Source of the DNA: JACDAN01 sp035535195
GTDB taxonomy: Bacteria > Actinomycetota > Thermoleophilia > Gaiellales > Gaiellaceae
DNA: 40,874 bases
Assembly (NCBI GenBank): GCA_035535195.1
Contig: DATLQK010000072.1
Location: 1 to 40,874, forward strand
Direction of reading: 5' to 3'
The notes under the pieces were generated by a model, which saw only the letters and a list, made by a program, of their open reading frames with translations, was not told the DNA's origin and made no database searches. Each line of letters opens with the position of its first letter. Position 1 is the first letter of the stretch. Shown in pieces: positions 39,937 through 40,874 of the stretch. A program made the translations under genes and the position numbers.

Positions 39937-40874
39937 ATGAGTAGAAGCTGGGGACAGCTGCTCGGCGACGCGGAGACGGCCGACGAGACCGCCGACGAGC
40001 AGGCGGGGTTCTTCTCGCGGCTCCGCGACTCGCTCGGCAAGACCCGTCGCGCGATGACGGACCAGCTCGCCGCCGCCGCGTTCGACCCGGCGGACGACGA
40101 GGCCTGGGAGCGCCTCGAGGAGGCGCTGATCGCCGCGGACGTCGGCGTTCCGACGACGGCCGAGCTCGTCCAGAGGCTCGAAGCGAAACAGGAGGTCGGC
40201 GAGCTCGGCGAGGCTCTGGCGATCGAGGCCGCCGAGCTGTTGGGCGATCCCGCGCCGTTCGACCTCCACGAGCAGCCGTCCGTGATCCTCGTCGTCGGCG
40301 TCAACGGCACCGGCAAGACGACCACGATCGGCAAGCTCGCGAGCGTGCTCCGCGACCACGGCCGGTCCGTCATCCTCGCCGCGGCCGACACCTTCCGGGC
40401 GGCGGCAGAGGAGCAGCTCGAGATCTGGGCGGAGCGCGCCGGCGCGGACTTCGTCGGGTCGGAGCGCGGCGGAGACCCTGCGGCGGTCGCCTACGACGCG
40501 ATCGAGGCAGCCGCGGCCCGCGGGCGCGACGTCGTGATCGTCGACACTGCCGGGCGGCTCCACACCCAGACGAACCTGATGGAGGAGCTACGGAAGGTGC
40601 GCCGGGTGATCGAGCGGCGCCTCGGCCGCCCTCCGGACGAGACGCTGCTCGTGATCGACGCGACCACCGGCCAGAACGGCCTGCAACAGGCGCGGCTCTT
40701 CGGTCAGGCGGTCGAGGTCACGGCCGTCGCGCTCACGAAGCTCGACGGCTCGGCGAAGGGCGGTGTGGCGCTCGCGATCGCCCACGAGCTCGGTCTCCCG
40801 GTCAAGCTCGTGGGCGTCGGCGAGAAGATCGAGGACCTCCGGCCCTTCGATCCGCAGGACTTTGCGCGGGCGCT
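39937..40874 (+). CDS. ftsY: Signal recognition particle receptor FtsY (3' end beyond window)
   Basis: GTPase that docks SRP-ribosome complexes at the membrane. The visible 312 residues contain a short N-terminal region (GFFSRLRDSLGKTRRAM), the helical N domain (to about 110) and the G domain. Its motifs are GVNGTGKTTT (121-130), DTFRAAA, VDTAGRLHT and TKLDG, with GVGEKIEDLRPFDP near the cut end. The acidic A domain of enterobacterial FtsY is nearly absent, as in most Actinobacteria. Only the last few residues (F-rich amphipathic helix) are missing because the window ends. ATG 39937 is supported by the -10 box. Confidence 0.96.
   Translation, partial: MSRSWGQLLGDAETADETADEQAGFFSRLRDSLGKTRRAMTDQLAAAAFDPADDEAWERLEEALIAADVGVPTTAELVQRLEAKQEVGELGEALAIEAAELLGDPAPFDLHEQPSVILVVGVNGTGKTTTIGKLASVLRDHGRSVILAAADTFRAAAEEQLEIWAERAGADFVGSERGGDPAAVAYDAIEAAAARGRDVVIVDTAGRLHTQTNLMEELRKVRRVIERRLGRPPDETLLVIDATTGQNGLQQARLFGQAVEVTAVALTKLDGSAKGGVALAIAHELGLPVKLVGVGEKIEDLRPFDPQDFARA

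Overview
The window is about 40.9 kb of high-GC DNA, tightly packed with genes that mostly overlap or abut, and with many GTG and TTG starts. The gene content is that of a chromosome: mfd, mazG, eno, pyk, divIC-DUF501, recG, rsmD, coaD, a SepIVA-like gene, DUF177, rpmF, acpP, rnc, smc and ftsY. The actinobacterial SOS-type box, the DivIC-DUF501 pair and the SepIVA-like/DUF177/rpmF/rnc/smc/ftsY order point to Actinomycetota. A deep lineage such as Thermoleophilia (Gaiellales/Solirubrobacterales) is my inference; no rRNA or tRNA is present to test it.

Layout. 1-2.5 kb: an ABC exporter on the minus strand, divergent from the wreck of a second ABC exporter. 2.7-12.9 kb: a plus-strand run of mfd, a PpiC lipoprotein, mazG, enolase, a GerMN lipoprotein, pyruvate kinase, DivIC/FtsB, DUF501 and two small unknown genes. 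12.9-17 kb: a one-protein HTH plus receiver regulator, two small minus-strand membrane proteins and a four-GAF SpoIIE phosphatase. 17-21.5 kb: a membrane aminopropyltransferase-like protein, an L,D-transpeptidase and a cytochrome c maturation set (TlpA-type thioredoxin, CcmH, CcdA). 21.5-24.1 kb, minus strand: PPK2, a proline-rich surface protein and DUF309. 24.1-26.9 kb: a small receiver-like protein, a 7Fe ferredoxin, a basic stress-type protein, a double VOC protein and a flavoprotein. 27-29.6 kb, minus strand: a 61-aa protein, a degenerate histidine kinase with its NarL-type regulator, and a radical SAM protein under a likely SOS box. 29.7-40.9 kb, plus strand: a CorC-type CBS protein, recG, rsmD, coaD, sepIVA-like, a phosphoesterase, DUF177, rpmF, acpP, rnc, smc and ftsY (cut by the window end).

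The most striking features are in gene expression and in variant housekeeping proteins. About twenty genes carry a TANNNT -10 box 6 to 12 nt before the start codon and no Shine-Dalgarno, so leaderless transcription looks like the rule. Several genes, including RNase III, have no ATG/GTG/TTG start compatible with an intact protein and appear to start at CTG. The SMC protein has intact ATPase motifs but is only 830 residues, with arms about half the usual length. The HTH-receiver gene is preceded by phased 10-bp direct repeats, and the CorC-type gene has its start codon locked in a perfect hairpin. I found no CRISPR array, prophage, IS element or RNA gene, and no clear new defence or biosynthetic system.
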